A stretch of 64,000 bases of DNA from Polyangiaceae bacterium (lineage in GTDB: Bacteria; Myxococcota_A; Polyangia; Polyangiales; Polyangiaceae). Location of the stretch: assembly GCA_023150915.1 (NCBI GenBank), contig JAKLKA010000035.1, forward strand, positions 1 to 64,000, written 5' to 3'. Position numbers and translations under genes: made by a program. Shown here piece after piece: positions 43,907-52,541 of the stretch. Positions within the stretch are counted from its first letter, which is position 1. The number at the start of each line of letters is the position of its first letter. Below the pieces are notes generated by a model. That model ran no database searches. It worked only from the letters and a program-made list of their open reading frames with translations, and was not told the DNA's origin.

Positions 43907-45241
43907 TCAGCGCGGCGGGGCCGACACACGCAAGAAGCGCGAGGCGAGGAGCAGCGCCGCCACCGTCAGGCCCACGATCAGCCCGATCCACATGCCCTTC
44001 GGCCCGAGCCCCGCGCCAAGCGCGAGCCAGCCCCCGAGTGGGATACCGATCAGCCAATACGCGATCAACGCGAGCAGCATCGGCACCCGGGTGTCCTTCA
44101 GGCCGCGCAGCGCGCCGTTCGACAGCACCTGCGCGCCGTCGGGGAACTGGAACGCCGCGGCGTAGGCAATCAGGCTGGTGGCCAGGGCGCCGACCACCGC
44201 GTCGTTCGAGTACAGGCGGACCACGGCGCCGCGACCCAGCACCAGCGCGGTACCCGTGGCGGCCTGGGTGCCGAGCATCAGCACGAAGCCCGCGAAGGCC
44301 GCGCGGCGAATGCCGGGGAGGTTGCCCGAGCCGACGGCATGGCCCACCCGCACCGTGGTGGCTTCTGCCAGGCCCAGCGGGATCATGAAGCACAAGCTGG
44401 CGACGTTGATGGCGATCTGATGGGCTGCGGCGGGGATTTCGCCCAGTCGGCCGATGAGCAGCGACGCGAAGATGAACAGGCTGCCCTCCATCAGCACGGT
44501 GAAGCCAATCGGCGCCCCCACCGCGAGCAGCGCACGGATCTCGCCCAGCCGGGGTGGGTCGAACCGACCGAAGAGCGCGAGATCGCGGAAGCGACGCGCA
44601 CGCGCCAGGTAGAGCCCGAGGGCGATGGCCTGCAGCCACATCACCGTTGCCGAAGCGAGTCCCAGCCCCTTCGCGCCCAGCTCGGGCAGCCCGAAGGCGC
44701 CGAAGGTGAGGGCGTACCCCAGCGGCACCAACAGACACAGGCCGGCGAACGCCAGCAACATCGACGGCACCGTGAAGTGCAGGCCGTCGGCCAGGTAGCG
44801 CAGGCACAGGAACACGGCGAAGGCCGGCAGGCCCCAGCGGACGCCGTGCAAGAAGCCGGTGGTCCCCGGCGCGATCTCGGGCGCGATGCCGATGGGCCCG
44901 AGGGCGTGCGGCACGAAGGTCATGTACGCGAACAAGAGCGGGCCGAGGGCCAGCGACACCCACAGCGCCTGGCGCAAGAGCGGGCCGATCTCGTTCCGCC
45001 GGCCGGCACCAGAGAGTTGCGAGACCGCCGGCGGCACGCTCATCAGCGTGCCCAGCACCACCGTCAGCGGCAGCCACATCAGCGCGGTGCCGATGGTGAC
45101 CGAGGCCAGGGTGCGCGTACCGTGGTGCCCCGCGATCACGTTGTCGACGAAGCCGACCAGGCCCGTGGACAGGTGACCGACCACCAGCGGGCCGGCGAGC
45201 GTGGCGGTGGTGCGTAGCTCCGAGCGGAACGAAGCCGTCAA
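43907..45241 (-). CDS. MATE-family multidrug/metabolite efflux transporter
   Basis: The 444-residue inner-membrane protein has about 12 hydrophobic helices in two halves. MATE-style segments include GHLSTGLVGFVDNVIAG in helix 1, PPAVSQLSGAGR, and in the second half AAHQIAINVASLCFMIPLGLAEATTVRVGH, which is highly typical. It exports organic cations or metabolites in exchange for sodium or protons. The start is TTG overlapping the stop of the outer-membrane gene (TTGA); a later start would cut helix 1. It is the last gene of a four-gene operon. Confidence 0.93.
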   Translation of the reverse strand: MTASFRSELRTTATLAGPLVVGHLSTGLVGFVDNVIAGHHGTRTLASVTIGTALMWLPLTVVLGTLMSVPPAVSQLSGAGRRNEIGPLLRQALWVSLALGPLLFAYMTFVPHALGPIGIAPEIAPGTTGFLHGVRWGLPAFAVFLCLRYLADGLHFTVPSMLLAFAGLCLLVPLGYALTFGAFGLPELGAKGLGLASATVMWLQAIALGLYLARARRFRDLALFGRFDPPRLGEIRALLAVGAPIGFTVLMEGSLFIFASLLIGRLGEIPAAAHQIAINVASLCFMIPLGLAEATTVRVGHAVGSGNLPGIRRAAFAGFVLMLGTQAATGTALVLGRGAVVRLYSNDAVVGALATSLIAYAAAFQFPDGAQVLSNGALRGLKDTRVPMLLALIAYWLIGIPLGGWLALGAGLGPKGMWIGLIVGLTVAALLLASRFLRVSAPPR

Positions 45242-47127
45242 AACCTCACGGTCGCGTCGAGCCGCGCGCCCTCGAACGCCGGGTACTTCCGACACACGCC
45301 GCCCACGCAGCGCAGCGACCCGCGGCGCTGACCGACGAAGGCGCTGACGCTGGACGACGACGTGATCTTGTAGCTGACCTGGCCGTTGAAATACGTGTCG
45401 GGCACGCCGGGATCGGTGCTGTATTCCGCGCCGAAGGCCGCCGAGAGGTGCGGCGCCCAGTCGACGCCGGTCAGGTGCTGGCCCTCGAACCACGGCGCCT
45501 CGGGCCCGCCCGCCACCTGGTGGCGGCGACGGTGCCACCCCTGAAGCTGGAGCGAGAAGGGGCCGCCCAGGTGGCGGATCACGTCGTAGCGCGCGTAGCT
45601 CTCTTGATAATAGAGGTGGGTCTGGGCGCCGCTGGCGATCGAGATCTCTTCTTCGGCCTGGTCGATGCGGGCGCCGACCGTGAGGTTCGCGCGGCTCTTG
45701 CGCTTCTGGCTGGTGATTTCCATGCCGGTGGCCAGATCCCACACCCGGTTCAGGTTGGCGTTCGAGGTCTCGCAGCTCTCGTTCAGCGAACGCTCGGCCC
45801 AGGTTCGATAGTGACCGACCCAGGCGAACACGCTCTCGTCTTTGCCCAGGTGCACGTCGCCCTTCAGCCGCCCGCCAGTGACGCAGGTGTTGAAGCCCTC
45901 GAACTCGGTGTCGACCCAGAAGGCCTCGGTGGTGGGCGGGGCGCTGTACTGCACCAGCGCGAACTCGGGCGCGCGCGCGGTGTTCACGTTGGCGCTGAGC
46001 GCGAAGAACCGGCGATAGTGCTTGCCCTCGAAGGTGAGGGTGAGCGGATCTTGGATCAAGGTCAGGGCGCCGTACACCGCGTAGCCCCGCTTACCGCCGA
46101 GCAGCTCGCGGTCCGAGCTCGAGCCGTCACGATCGGCGTCGTCCAGGCTCTGCAGCGCGACCTCGACATAGCCGTCGCCGTGCCCGCCGAAGTCGGCGAC
46201 CTCGATCGACTGACTGCCGGTCAAGACCGTGTCGGCCTGGCGAACCACGTCGACGTTGAGGGGATCTTGCCGGCGCAGGAACGACGCCTGCGTCCCGAGC
46301 TTGAACCCCTTGGGCGCGATCTCGATCTGCGCCGCGCCCAGCCGATCGGGGGCGTAGGTCGGGGTGCGGGGTACGAAGTCGGTCTCGACGGCGCGCGGCA
46401 TGCCAGCCTCGGTGGCGGCCAGCCAGCTGGGGGTGACCGTAGAGTCCACTCCCAGGTAGCGGCCGCTGGCCTCGTCGATGCGCAGCGGGTTCATCTCGCC
46501 GCCCAGGGCCGTGAGCCGCAGCTTGACCGGCCCGGCGTTCACGCGCCCGGTGATCCGCGCGCCGCGCACCGTGGTGTCGCTCGCCAGCTCGTCCATCTTG
46601 CGCACGCTGAGCACGAACCCGCGGCCGAGGGCCGCGTAGAAGTCGCCGGCGGTCAGCTCGACGTCGCGCGTGGTGTAGCCCACGTAGTATTTCGACGGAT
46701 AGACCCAGTTGATGTAGCGGTTCGACAGCTCGGCGCCGGCCTCGTCGAACTTCTGGCGGAAGAGCTGCGCGTCGGAGATGCCGCCGCCGGCCGGGCGCGT
46801 CTCGACCACGTCGAGCGCGATGGCCTCGGGGTAGGGGGAGCGATAAAACCAGGCGTTGTCGACGCGAACGCCGAGGGTGAGCTTGCCCCACGACGCCTGC
46901 AGGTTGAGCCGGTTGTACCACATGCCCCACTCGTCGTTGGCGCGGGTGGGCACCTCGAGCGGGCGCGTGTCGCGGTTGTCGAAGTTGTAGAGCACGCTCG
47001 AGGCGTTGGTCACGTCCACGTGCACCGCGTCGCTGCCCAGCTTGCCCGGCTCGAGCGCGCGAGCCGGCGCGGCCAGCGTGAGCCCCAGCGCTGCCGCCCG
47101 CGCAGCCCTTCCGACCCTCACCCGCAT
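45238..47127 (-). CDS. Outer-membrane beta-barrel protein, DUF6029-like
   Basis: The 629-residue protein has a signal peptide ending near ARA|LEP and then many short amphipathic strands with aromatic girdles (YNRLNLQASWGKLTLGVRVDNAW, YYVGYTTRDVELTAGDFYAALGRGFVLSV), ending in ARLDATVRF with the C-terminal Phe needed for barrel insertion. It resembles the DUF6029 family of unknown function. Two cysteine pairs occur in loops (NTCVTG, RCVGGVC). It is four bases after the thioredoxin-like gene and overlaps the MATE start, so a shared role is likely. Confidence 0.8.
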   Translation of the reverse strand: MRVRVGRAARAAALGLTLAAPARALEPGKLGSDAVHVDVTNASSVLYNFDNRDTRPLEVPTRANDEWGMWYNRLNLQASWGKLTLGVRVDNAWFYRSPYPEAIALDVVETRPAGGGISDAQLFRQKFDEAGAELSNRYINWVYPSKYYVGYTTRDVELTAGDFYAALGRGFVLSVRKMDELASDTTVRGARITGRVNAGPVKLRLTALGGEMNPLRIDEASGRYLGVDSTVTPSWLAATEAGMPRAVETDFVPRTPTYAPDRLGAAQIEIAPKGFKLGTQASFLRRQDPLNVDVVRQADTVLTGSQSIEVADFGGHGDGYVEVALQSLDDADRDGSSSDRELLGGKRGYAVYGALTLIQDPLTLTFEGKHYRRFFALSANVNTARAPEFALVQYSAPPTTEAFWVDTEFEGFNTCVTGGRLKGDVHLGKDESVFAWVGHYRTWAERSLNESCETSNANLNRVWDLATGMEITSQKRKSRANLTVGARIDQAEEEISIASGAQTHLYYQESYARYDVIRHLGGPFSLQLQGWHRRRHQVAGGPEAPWFEGQHLTGVDWAPHLSAAFGAEYSTDPGVPDTYFNGQVSYKITSSSSVSAFVGQRRGSLRCVGGVCRKYPAFEGARLDATVRF

Positions 47128-47131
47128 CCGG

Positions 47132-47812
47132 CTACTTTCCGCGTTTGTCGAGCTCGCCCTCGACGAAGGGCCAGATGACCTCGCTCTGGTCGCCGGTGGT
47201 GCCGAACAGCACCTTCATGGTCTTGGCCTCGATCACCAGGTTGAGCGGCGCGAGCTTGGTGACGTTGAACGTTCCGCCGAGCTGGTTCTCGGGGTCGAGC
47301 ACGAAAGGGAAGTTCGTCTCGTAGGTCTTGGCCCAGCTCACCAGGTGCTTCTCTTGGGCTGGATTGGACTGGCCGTCCTGGAACAGCGCGCTCAGCACGC
47401 GAAACCCGCGAGGCGCAAGCTCGGCCGCGTGCTCGCCCAGCGAGGGGTTCGAGCCGGTGCCCGCGTGCTCGTTCTTGCAGGCGCCGCACCAGCCTGCGGC
47501 GGTGTTGAGCAAGACCAGCTCGATGCCCTTCTCCCCGTCCGGATCGTAGAAGTCCGAGAGCGCGATCGGGACGAGCTTCGCCGGGTCGTAGCCGTCGGCC
47601 TTGGGGTTCATCCAGCCCTTCGCGAACTGGATGTCCGCGACCGGGTCGTTGCTCTGGATGTCTTTCGCGTACGGCCCGCTCGGGTAGCCCGCCTTGGTGC
47701 CCGAGTCGTCCTTCAAGAGATAGTCGGGAATGTCTGGCCGGTTGGTGCCGCACGCCGCCCCACCCAGCGCCAGCGCCAGCACCACCCCCCGAGAGCGGGC
47801 ACGGATAGGCAT
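47132..47812 (-). CDS. Thioredoxin-like lipoprotein, WCGAC type
   Basis: The 226-residue lipoprotein (GGAA before Cys21) carries a thioredoxin-like domain from about 80 with active site GWCGAC at about 107-112 and the typical QLGGTFNVTKLAPLNLVIEAKTM, where the cis-proline equivalent follows. ALSDFYDPDGEKG before the active site matches its paralogue at 42584-43297. It would work in the periplasm or on the outer membrane. Start and preceding stop share one base (TGATG), which couples it to the lipoprotein gene upstream. Confidence 0.88.
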   Translation of the reverse strand: MPIRARSRGVVLALALGGAACGTNRPDIPDYLLKDDSGTKAGYPSGPYAKDIQSNDPVADIQFAKGWMNPKADGYDPAKLVPIALSDFYDPDGEKGIELVLLNTAAGWCGACKNEHAGTGSNPSLGEHAAELAPRGFRVLSALFQDGQSNPAQEKHLVSWAKTYETNFPFVLDPENQLGGTFNVTKLAPLNLVIEAKTMKVLFGTTGDQSEVIWPFVEGELDKRGK

Positions 47813-48789
47813 CACTTCTTCTTGATGCCGAACATGCCGAGGACCGGGATCCCCTCGCCGTCGTTCGTGATCACGGACTTGCCGTCGGCGCTGACCTTGC
47901 CCCCGCTGACCTTGGCCCAGCCGCCGTAGGGCGCCCACTCTTGGCCCACCGAGACACCGTGCAGCCAGATCTCGACCTCGGTGCCGGCCGCCCAGGCCGG
48001 CGTGTTGGGGACGCTGAGCTTGGCGTGCGGGCAGAAGTGGGTGTCGATCGGCGTGGTGCCCACCAACATCTCGAAGCCGGCGGCCTTGTCCACCGCCGGC
48101 GGCGCCTTCGCCATCGGGATCTCGACCGCCCGGAACTTCTTCAGCTCGGGCGAGTCGTAGAGCACCTCGTCGATCTCGATGGTGGCGCCGGACGCCAGGG
48201 TCACCATCACGTTGCTGCTGGTCGCGGCCGCGCCGGCCACCAGCGGCGCGCCCTGGCTCGGATCCGGAAGCTTCGCGGTCGTCACGGTGCCCATGTCGTA
48301 CTTGGCGGCGTTGGTCGGCAAGAGCTGGGCGAACTCGACGTAGACGGTGCCATCGCCGTACTTGAATGCGGGGCGCTTCAGCTCGACGCCTGGCAGCGTG
48401 CCGGCCAAGCACAGGCCGCTGGTCTGGTCCTTCTGGCAGACCACGCCTTGGTCGTCGGTCGTGGCGGGTGGAGCACAGATGTCGGTCCCGCACACGAACA
48501 CCGGCACGCCTGCGGCGGGCGCGCCCGCGGCGTCCACGATCTTCGCTTTCAGCTCGTCCACCTTGTGAGCCGGGTCACTCGATGGGTAGCCGGGGCCATC
48601 GGCGCACGACGGACCGCCGCCGCTGCCCGCGCCGCCGCCACCACTTCCGCCGGTAGACGAACCGCCGGCGCCACCGGCGCCGCCCCCCGAGCTGCCGCCG
48701 CTGCCGGCGGCGGCGTCGTCGCCCCCGCAACCCGTGACCCCGACCATCGACACCAACAAGAACGCAGAAGCGAGATGCAGCGCTGTCAT
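47812..48789 (-). CDS. Lipoprotein with Gly/Ser-rich linker, first gene of the redox operon
   Basis: The 325-residue lipoprotein has a signal peptide ending VTG before Cys21, then a 40-residue Gly/Ser linker and a globular part with about seven cysteines (VFVCGTDIC, GVVCQKDQTSGLC, HFCPHAKL). Beta-type residues dominate the second half (GAAATSSNVMVTLASGATIEIDE). AGGTGA upstream of the ATG at 48789 supports this start over a GTG three codons earlier. It heads the operon with thioredoxin-like, barrel and MATE genes, so its cysteines may be the redox target. No family is recognised. Confidence 0.75.
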   Translation of the reverse strand: MTALHLASAFLLVSMVGVTGCGGDDAAAGSGGSSGGGAGGAGGSSTGGSGGGGAGSGGGPSCADGPGYPSSDPAHKVDELKAKIVDAAGAPAAGVPVFVCGTDICAPPATTDDQGVVCQKDQTSGLCLAGTLPGVELKRPAFKYGDGTVYVEFAQLLPTNAAKYDMGTVTTAKLPDPSQGAPLVAGAAATSSNVMVTLASGATIEIDEVLYDSPELKKFRAVEIPMAKAPPAVDKAAGFEMLVGTTPIDTHFCPHAKLSVPNTPAWAAGTEVEIWLHGVSVGQEWAPYGGWAKVSGGKVSADGKSVITNDGEGIPVLGMFGIKKK

Positions 48790-48883
48790 GATGATCACCT
48801 AGATGCCGCCGCGCGCCCTGCCTTGCGCGCCCGGCGACAGGGATCTTTACCAGCTCGGCCGGCGTTGACCAGGGATTGTCGGT

Positions 48884-48911
48884 GGCTCAGCGGGGAAATG
48901 CCGCTGGAGCC
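48884..48911. other. Imperfect hairpin in the 48790-48998 divergent gap
   Basis: GGCTCAGCGG at 48884-48893 pairs with CCGCTGGAGCC at 48901-48911, with one bulged G and a seven-base loop. It lies in the 209-base divergent region between the lipoprotein and the DUF2378-like gene. It may be a regulator site; no clear promoter was found around it. Confidence 0.35.
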
Positions 48912-48998
48912 TCCGCGGCGCAGGGCGACACCGCTGCCCGGGGGTGGCCTCTGCCTCGGGGTGGCAGCTGCGTTCTCGCCAAGGTACCTTGCTGATTG

Positions 48999-49589
48999 AT
49001 GCTCAGACCGTCGATGGCTCCGAAGCGTCCCGCGCGCGTCCAGGCGACGACGGTGCGGGTGCGCGAGGCCTTCGTGGCCGAGCGTTTCGGTTCGAGCGCC
49101 GTGCAACGTGTGCGCAGCCTGGCCTCGCCCGAGCTGCGCGAGCTCTTGCTCGCGGCCGGCCCGCCACCGGGGGGCTGGGTGCCGTTCTCGCTGTTCGTCG
49201 AGATGAACCAGCTGCTCGACCGCACCTTGGGCAAAGGGGACGGCGAGCTGGTCTGGGAGAGCGGGCGGTTTGCGGCCTCGCACAACGCCGGTGTCTGGAA
49301 GAGCCTGATCATGCGCCACGTCACGCCCGCCATGCTGGTGAGCCTGGCCAGCAGTCTGTGGAGCAAGCACTACGACGGCGGCCGGCTGGTGAGCCGCCCG
49401 GGCGGCGGCTCGTGCGTGATGGTCAGCATCGTCGACTTCCCCGAGCCCGACCTGGCGCACTGCAGGGCCGTTGGCGGGTGGATGCAGGGCTCGCTCGAAA
49501 TGGGGCCGCGCAAGAACCCCAAGGTGAAAGAAGTCGCGTGCCGCAGCGCTGGCGCTGCCATCTGCGAGTTCCGGCTGACCTGGGACTGA
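48999..49589 (+). CDS. DUF2378-like / V4R-related protein
   Basis: The 196-residue protein resembles the DUF2378 family (TIGR02265), a group expanded in myxobacteria, and more distantly the heme-NO-binding/V4R fold. Visible features are RELLLAAGPPPGGWVPFSLFVEMNQLLDR, the GRFAASHNAG segment and a C-terminal CRSAGAAICEFRLTW that matches the V4R-like CxxGxxxCxFxxxW ending. It lacks a signal peptide and is likely a cytoplasmic small-molecule sensor. ATG at 48999 is taken; an ATG at 49014 is also possible. Confidence 0.65.
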   Translation: MLRPSMAPKRPARVQATTVRVREAFVAERFGSSAVQRVRSLASPELRELLLAAGPPPGGWVPFSLFVEMNQLLDRTLGKGDGELVWESGRFAASHNAGVWKSLIMRHVTPAMLVSLASSLWSKHYDGGRLVSRPGGGSCVMVSIVDFPEPDLAHCRAVGGWMQGSLEMGPRKNPKVKEVACRSAGAAICEFRLTWD

Positions 49590-49639
49590 TCTGCAATTGT
49601 GGATTGGTTGGCCCGGCGTAACGTGGTACCTCGGCGCCC

Positions 49640-50188
49640 GTGAAACCCTCGGTCGCGACCGCGCTTGGCCTGCTTCTGGGCTCGACGCTCTTGCCCCGCT
49701 CGGCGCTCGCGGACGTTTCATCGTGGCTCTACGTCGGCCCCGGCTACTCTTGGACCAAGCAGGGCGATCAGGCGACACACGCGCAGCCGGCGCTCTCGCT
49801 CGACACCGGCATGGGTACGCCGCCCAAGTATGCCGTGATCGTCGGCGGGCTCTTGCACTGGCAGACCCACTTCGGCCGCGGCAGCGACCTGGGGCTCTTG
49901 GTGCGCACCGCCACCCACGGCTTCGTCAACGGGGGCTGGGGCGCCGCCATCGACCTCGGTGGCTACGAGCGCTGGTGGGAGCTGGGCTCGGCCGGCGGCA
50001 TGGGCCAGCTGGTGCTGGGCGCGCCCTGGGGCATCACGCTGGCGGGCGGCGCGGGCACCGGAACCAACGACGGCCGTCACTACAGCGTGACGGCCGGCAT
50101 CGATCTGGCCCGGCTGACGGTCTACCGGCGCACGGGCGACACCTGGTGGAAGAACACGTTCCCGGCGTACCGCCCCGAAGAAGAGTGA
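49640..50188 (+). CDS. Small secreted envelope protein, probable beta barrel
   Basis: The 182-residue protein starts at GTG and has a signal peptide cut near ALA|DVS. The rest is rich in Gly, aromatic and alternating residues (WLYVGPGYSW, YAVIVGGLLHWQTHFGRGSDLGLLVRT, GIDLARLTVYRR), typical of a small outer-membrane barrel of about eight strands. The N- and C-terminal aromatic pairs (YERWWE, DTWWKN) are notable. No family is recognised. It follows the DUF2378-like gene by 50 bases in the same direction. Confidence 0.65.
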   Translation: MKPSVATALGLLLGSTLLPRSALADVSSWLYVGPGYSWTKQGDQATHAQPALSLDTGMGTPPKYAVIVGGLLHWQTHFGRGSDLGLLVRTATHGFVNGGWGAAIDLGGYERWWELGSAGGMGQLVLGAPWGITLAGGAGTGTNDGRHYSVTAGIDLARLTVYRRTGDTWWKNTFPAYRPEEE

Positions 50189-50218
50189 GCGGGGCGGCGA
50201 GGGAGAGGGGAGTGGGCC

Positions 50219-50497
50219 ATGGGTTCGGTGATGTCACGGGTGGTGGGGGTTGCGTTACTGGCTGCGCTGGCGTCTCTGGCCGCGTGTCACGCCACCGAGA
50301 AACAACTGCGAGCCCGGGCAGCGTTCGACCTGAACTGCCCTGAGGATCAGATCCAGATCACCAAGATCGACTTCCGTACGCGCGGGGTCCGCGCTTGCGG
50401 CGAGCAGGCCACGTACGTCGAGGCGTGCGGCGGCTCCAGCCAGTCGAGCTGCACCTGGGTGCTCAACACGGACAGCCGTCGTCACTTCGAGCCGTGA
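50219..50497 (+). CDS. Small lipoprotein with conserved cysteines
   Basis: The 92-residue protein has a lipobox SLAA before Cys23 and a mature part of about 70 residues with LNCPEDQIQITKID, VRACGEQATYVEAC and SSCTWVLNTD. Very similar small lipoproteins are common in Polyangia and Myxococcia as far as I recall, always with these cysteines, and are of unknown function. A GGGAGAGGGG stretch serves as ribosome site. It follows the barrel-type gene by 30 bases and may share its transcript. Confidence 0.8.
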   Translation: MGSVMSRVVGVALLAALASLAACHATEKQLRARAAFDLNCPEDQIQITKIDFRTRGVRACGEQATYVEACGGSSQSSCTWVLNTDSRRHFEP

Positions 50498-50570
50498 GCA
50501 CATCGATCGCGTGGGCGTCTGGGGGGCCGGGCCGCGCCCTGGGCGCCCCCGGGCGCGCAGCCCCCGCGCC

Positions 50571-50602
50571 TTGACGCGGCTCGAATTAGAACATAAGTTC
50601 TA
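50571..50602 (+). promoter_or_regulatory. TetR operon promoter with palindromic operator
   Basis: TTGACG at 50571-50576 and TAAGTT at 50594-50599 are 17 bases apart. The -10 lies within the palindrome TAGAACATAAGTTCTA (50587-50602, arms of six bases around ATAA), with a further half-site GAAC right after it. This is the expected operator of the TetR-type gene that starts at 50608, so autorepression is likely. The mRNA would be nearly leaderless. Confidence 0.65.
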
Positions 50603-50607
50603 GAACC

Positions 50608-51204
50608 ATGGGTCGCATTGCGAAATTCGGCCGGGAAGACATGGCGCGCGCGGCCCTGGAGCTGGCGGCCGAGCGCGGACCCCAGGCGGTGACCGTCGCT
50701 GCCATTGCCGCGGCGATCGGCGCGCCCACGGGCAGCATCTACCACCGCTTCGACAGTCGCGAAGAGCTCTTGGCCGAGATCTGGATGGACGTGGTCGAGA
50801 GCTTCCAGCGCGGATTCATCGAGCGGCTGGCGACCGCGAGCGACATCGACGGCGCGGCAGCAGCGGCCTGCTTCATGGCCGAGTGGGTGCGGGGGCACCT
50901 GCGCGAAGCTCGGCTCTTGCTCTTGCACCACCGCCGAGATTTCGTCAGCGGGAAGTGGCCGCCGTCGCTGGTGGAGCGCGCCGCCACGCTCGAGCCGGCA
51001 ATGGGTGCGGCACTCGGCGGGTTCGCGAAGCGGGCGTTCGGCCGAGCGGATCGGGAGATCATCGCCCGGGTGCGCTTTGCCCTGCTCGACGCCCCCTTCG
51101 GTGGGATCAAACCGTACGTGCAAGAGAACAAGGCTGCGCCGCGCGAGCTCGACGCCATGGTATCGGCCACGGTCCGCGCCGTCCTCGGAGGGATTGCCCG
51201 ATGA
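50608..51204 (+). CDS. TetR-family transcriptional regulator
   Basis: The 198-residue protein has the TetR DNA-binding domain at about 8-55: MARAALELAAERGPQAVTVAAIAAAIGAPTGSIYHRFDSREELLAEI, with the YHRF helix-3 end. The remaining 140 residues are the ligand and dimer domain. An inverted repeat covers its own promoter. It is translationally coupled to a MaoC-like gene (ATGA overlap), so it likely controls that operon in response to an acyl or lipid ligand. The ligand is not known. Confidence 0.94.
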   Translation: MGRIAKFGREDMARAALELAAERGPQAVTVAAIAAAIGAPTGSIYHRFDSREELLAEIWMDVVESFQRGFIERLATASDIDGAAAAACFMAEWVRGHLREARLLLLHHRRDFVSGKWPPSLVERAATLEPAMGAALGGFAKRAFGRADREIIARVRFALLDAPFGGIKPYVQENKAAPRELDAMVSATVRAVLGGIAR

Positions 51205-52106
51205 CCGCGAGCGCGACGCTGGAGTTCGACGGCCGGCCGTCGGCGGCGCGCTACATGCTGCGCGGCGCGTGGCCGGTGCGTCGTACACGGGGCCTTGCCC
51301 CGCAGATCGTGGCGCGCTGGCGTGGGCACCGCGCCGATCCGGAAGATCTGGGGGCATTCGCCCGGGCCACGGGCCTCCCCGCCGGCCGCTGCCTGTCGAT
51401 TCTCTACCCCCACGTCGTCGGCTTTCGGTTGTCGATGGCCGTGCTGACCCACCCGGCGTTCCCGGTGCCGATCTGGGGCGTGGTCCAGACGCGCAACCAC
51501 TTGCTCTGCCGGCGACCCATCGACGCGGGCGAGCGCCTCGACTTCGAGACCTGCGTGGTGGCGAGCCGGGTGCTCGACAAGGGGCTCGAGGTCGATCTCG
51601 GGTGCACCGTCCGCGCCGGCAGCGAGCCGGTCTGGAGCGGGCTGACCACGTTCTACGCGCGGGGTCGGTTCGGTGCGCCGGGTGACCCGTCCCCGCTGGC
51701 GCGGCCCGTGGGCGAAGCGGGCGAGCCGGGCACGCCGGTAGCGAGCTGGGCGATGAGCGACGAGGCTCACTACCGCTTCGGGCGGCTCACCGGCGACTAC
51801 AACGGCATCCACTTCTGGGACTGGTACGCTCGCCGCTTTCGCCTCCGGCGCGCGCTGTATCACCCGCCCCGCGTGCTGGGCCAGTGCCTGGCCCGGCTGG
51901 CCGAGCCGCCCCCCGCGATGCAGCGCCTCGATGCCTGGCTGAAGGGCCCGGTGGCGCACGGCGCGAGCGTCGAGCTCAGCGCGCGTCGCGCGGACGACGG
52001 CGCGACCGACTTCTGGTTGTTCGCCGGCGAGCCGCGCCCCTGCATGATTGGGCGATGGGGCACCGCGAGCGCGGCGGATCTGTCCACCGTCTGGAAGGGA
52101 GCATGA
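51201..52106 (+). CDS. MaoC-like (hotdog) acyl dehydratase
   Basis: The 301-residue protein seems to contain two hotdog halves; the C-terminal half has the hydratase-type motif YRFGRLTGDYNGIHFWDWY, where Asp and His correspond to the catalytic pair of MaoC/R-hydratases. A helix with LYHPPRVLGQCLARL follows, as in MaoC. Such enzymes add water to enoyl-CoA or remove it from hydroxyacyl thioesters. It is part of the TetR operon and is followed by a SnoaL-like gene after four bases. Confidence 0.75.
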   Translation: MTASATLEFDGRPSAARYMLRGAWPVRRTRGLAPQIVARWRGHRADPEDLGAFARATGLPAGRCLSILYPHVVGFRLSMAVLTHPAFPVPIWGVVQTRNHLLCRRPIDAGERLDFETCVVASRVLDKGLEVDLGCTVRAGSEPVWSGLTTFYARGRFGAPGDPSPLARPVGEAGEPGTPVASWAMSDEAHYRFGRLTGDYNGIHFWDWYARRFRLRRALYHPPRVLGQCLARLAEPPPAMQRLDAWLKGPVAHGASVELSARRADDGATDFWLFAGEPRPCMIGRWGTASAADLSTVWKGA

Positions 52107-52110
52107 GCAC

Positions 52111-52506
52111 ATGGACCGAGCAGAGCGTGACCAGTTGATCGAGCGGTTTCTCTCGGCATGGACGGCGCAGGACGTCGACCGAGTGCTCGACTGCTACACG
52201 GCGGATCTTCGCTATCGCGATCCGAATACGCGCGGCGCCGTGGAGGGGCGCGACGCCATGCGGCGCTACCTGACCAAGCTGTTCGCGGCGTGGCAGATGA
52301 CCTGGGCGCGCCGCGAGGTCTTCGACCTTGCCGGGGGCGAGGGGGTCGCGTTCCTGTGGCGCGCGACCTTCCGCCGGCCCCGGGGGGGCCAGGTGATCGA
52401 GGCCGACGGCATGGATCTGGCAGTGCTCAGCGGCGATCGCCTGGCGCGGAACGACGTGTACTTCGACCGGGCCGTGCTGGCCCCGCTGCTCATGCAGGGC
52501 GGGTGA
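52111..52506 (+). CDS. SnoaL-like (NTF2-fold) protein
   Basis: The 131-residue protein has the SnoaL-like pattern: LIERFLSAWTAQDVDRVLDCYTADLRYRDPN, GRDAMRRYLTKLFAAW, WRATFR and a final GDRLARNDVYFDRAVL. This cone-shaped fold binds small hydrophobic ligands and may be an isomerase, cyclase or binding protein. Together with the MaoC-like enzyme and the TetR regulator it suggests a small lipid or polyketide-like modification unit. Confidence 0.85.
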   Translation: MDRAERDQLIERFLSAWTAQDVDRVLDCYTADLRYRDPNTRGAVEGRDAMRRYLTKLFAAWQMTWARREVFDLAGGEGVAFLWRATFRRPRGGQVIEADGMDLAVLSGDRLARNDVYFDRAVLAPLLMQGG

Positions 52507-52541
52507 AGGAAACGCGCCGGCCGCGTGGTATCGTGACCGGC

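Noticed and set aside
43907-45742. Extended start of the MATE protein into the barrel gene
   Set aside because: The extra residues are a shadow of the barrel gene and add no membrane helix; TTG at 45241 overlaps the preceding stop as in other coupled pairs here.
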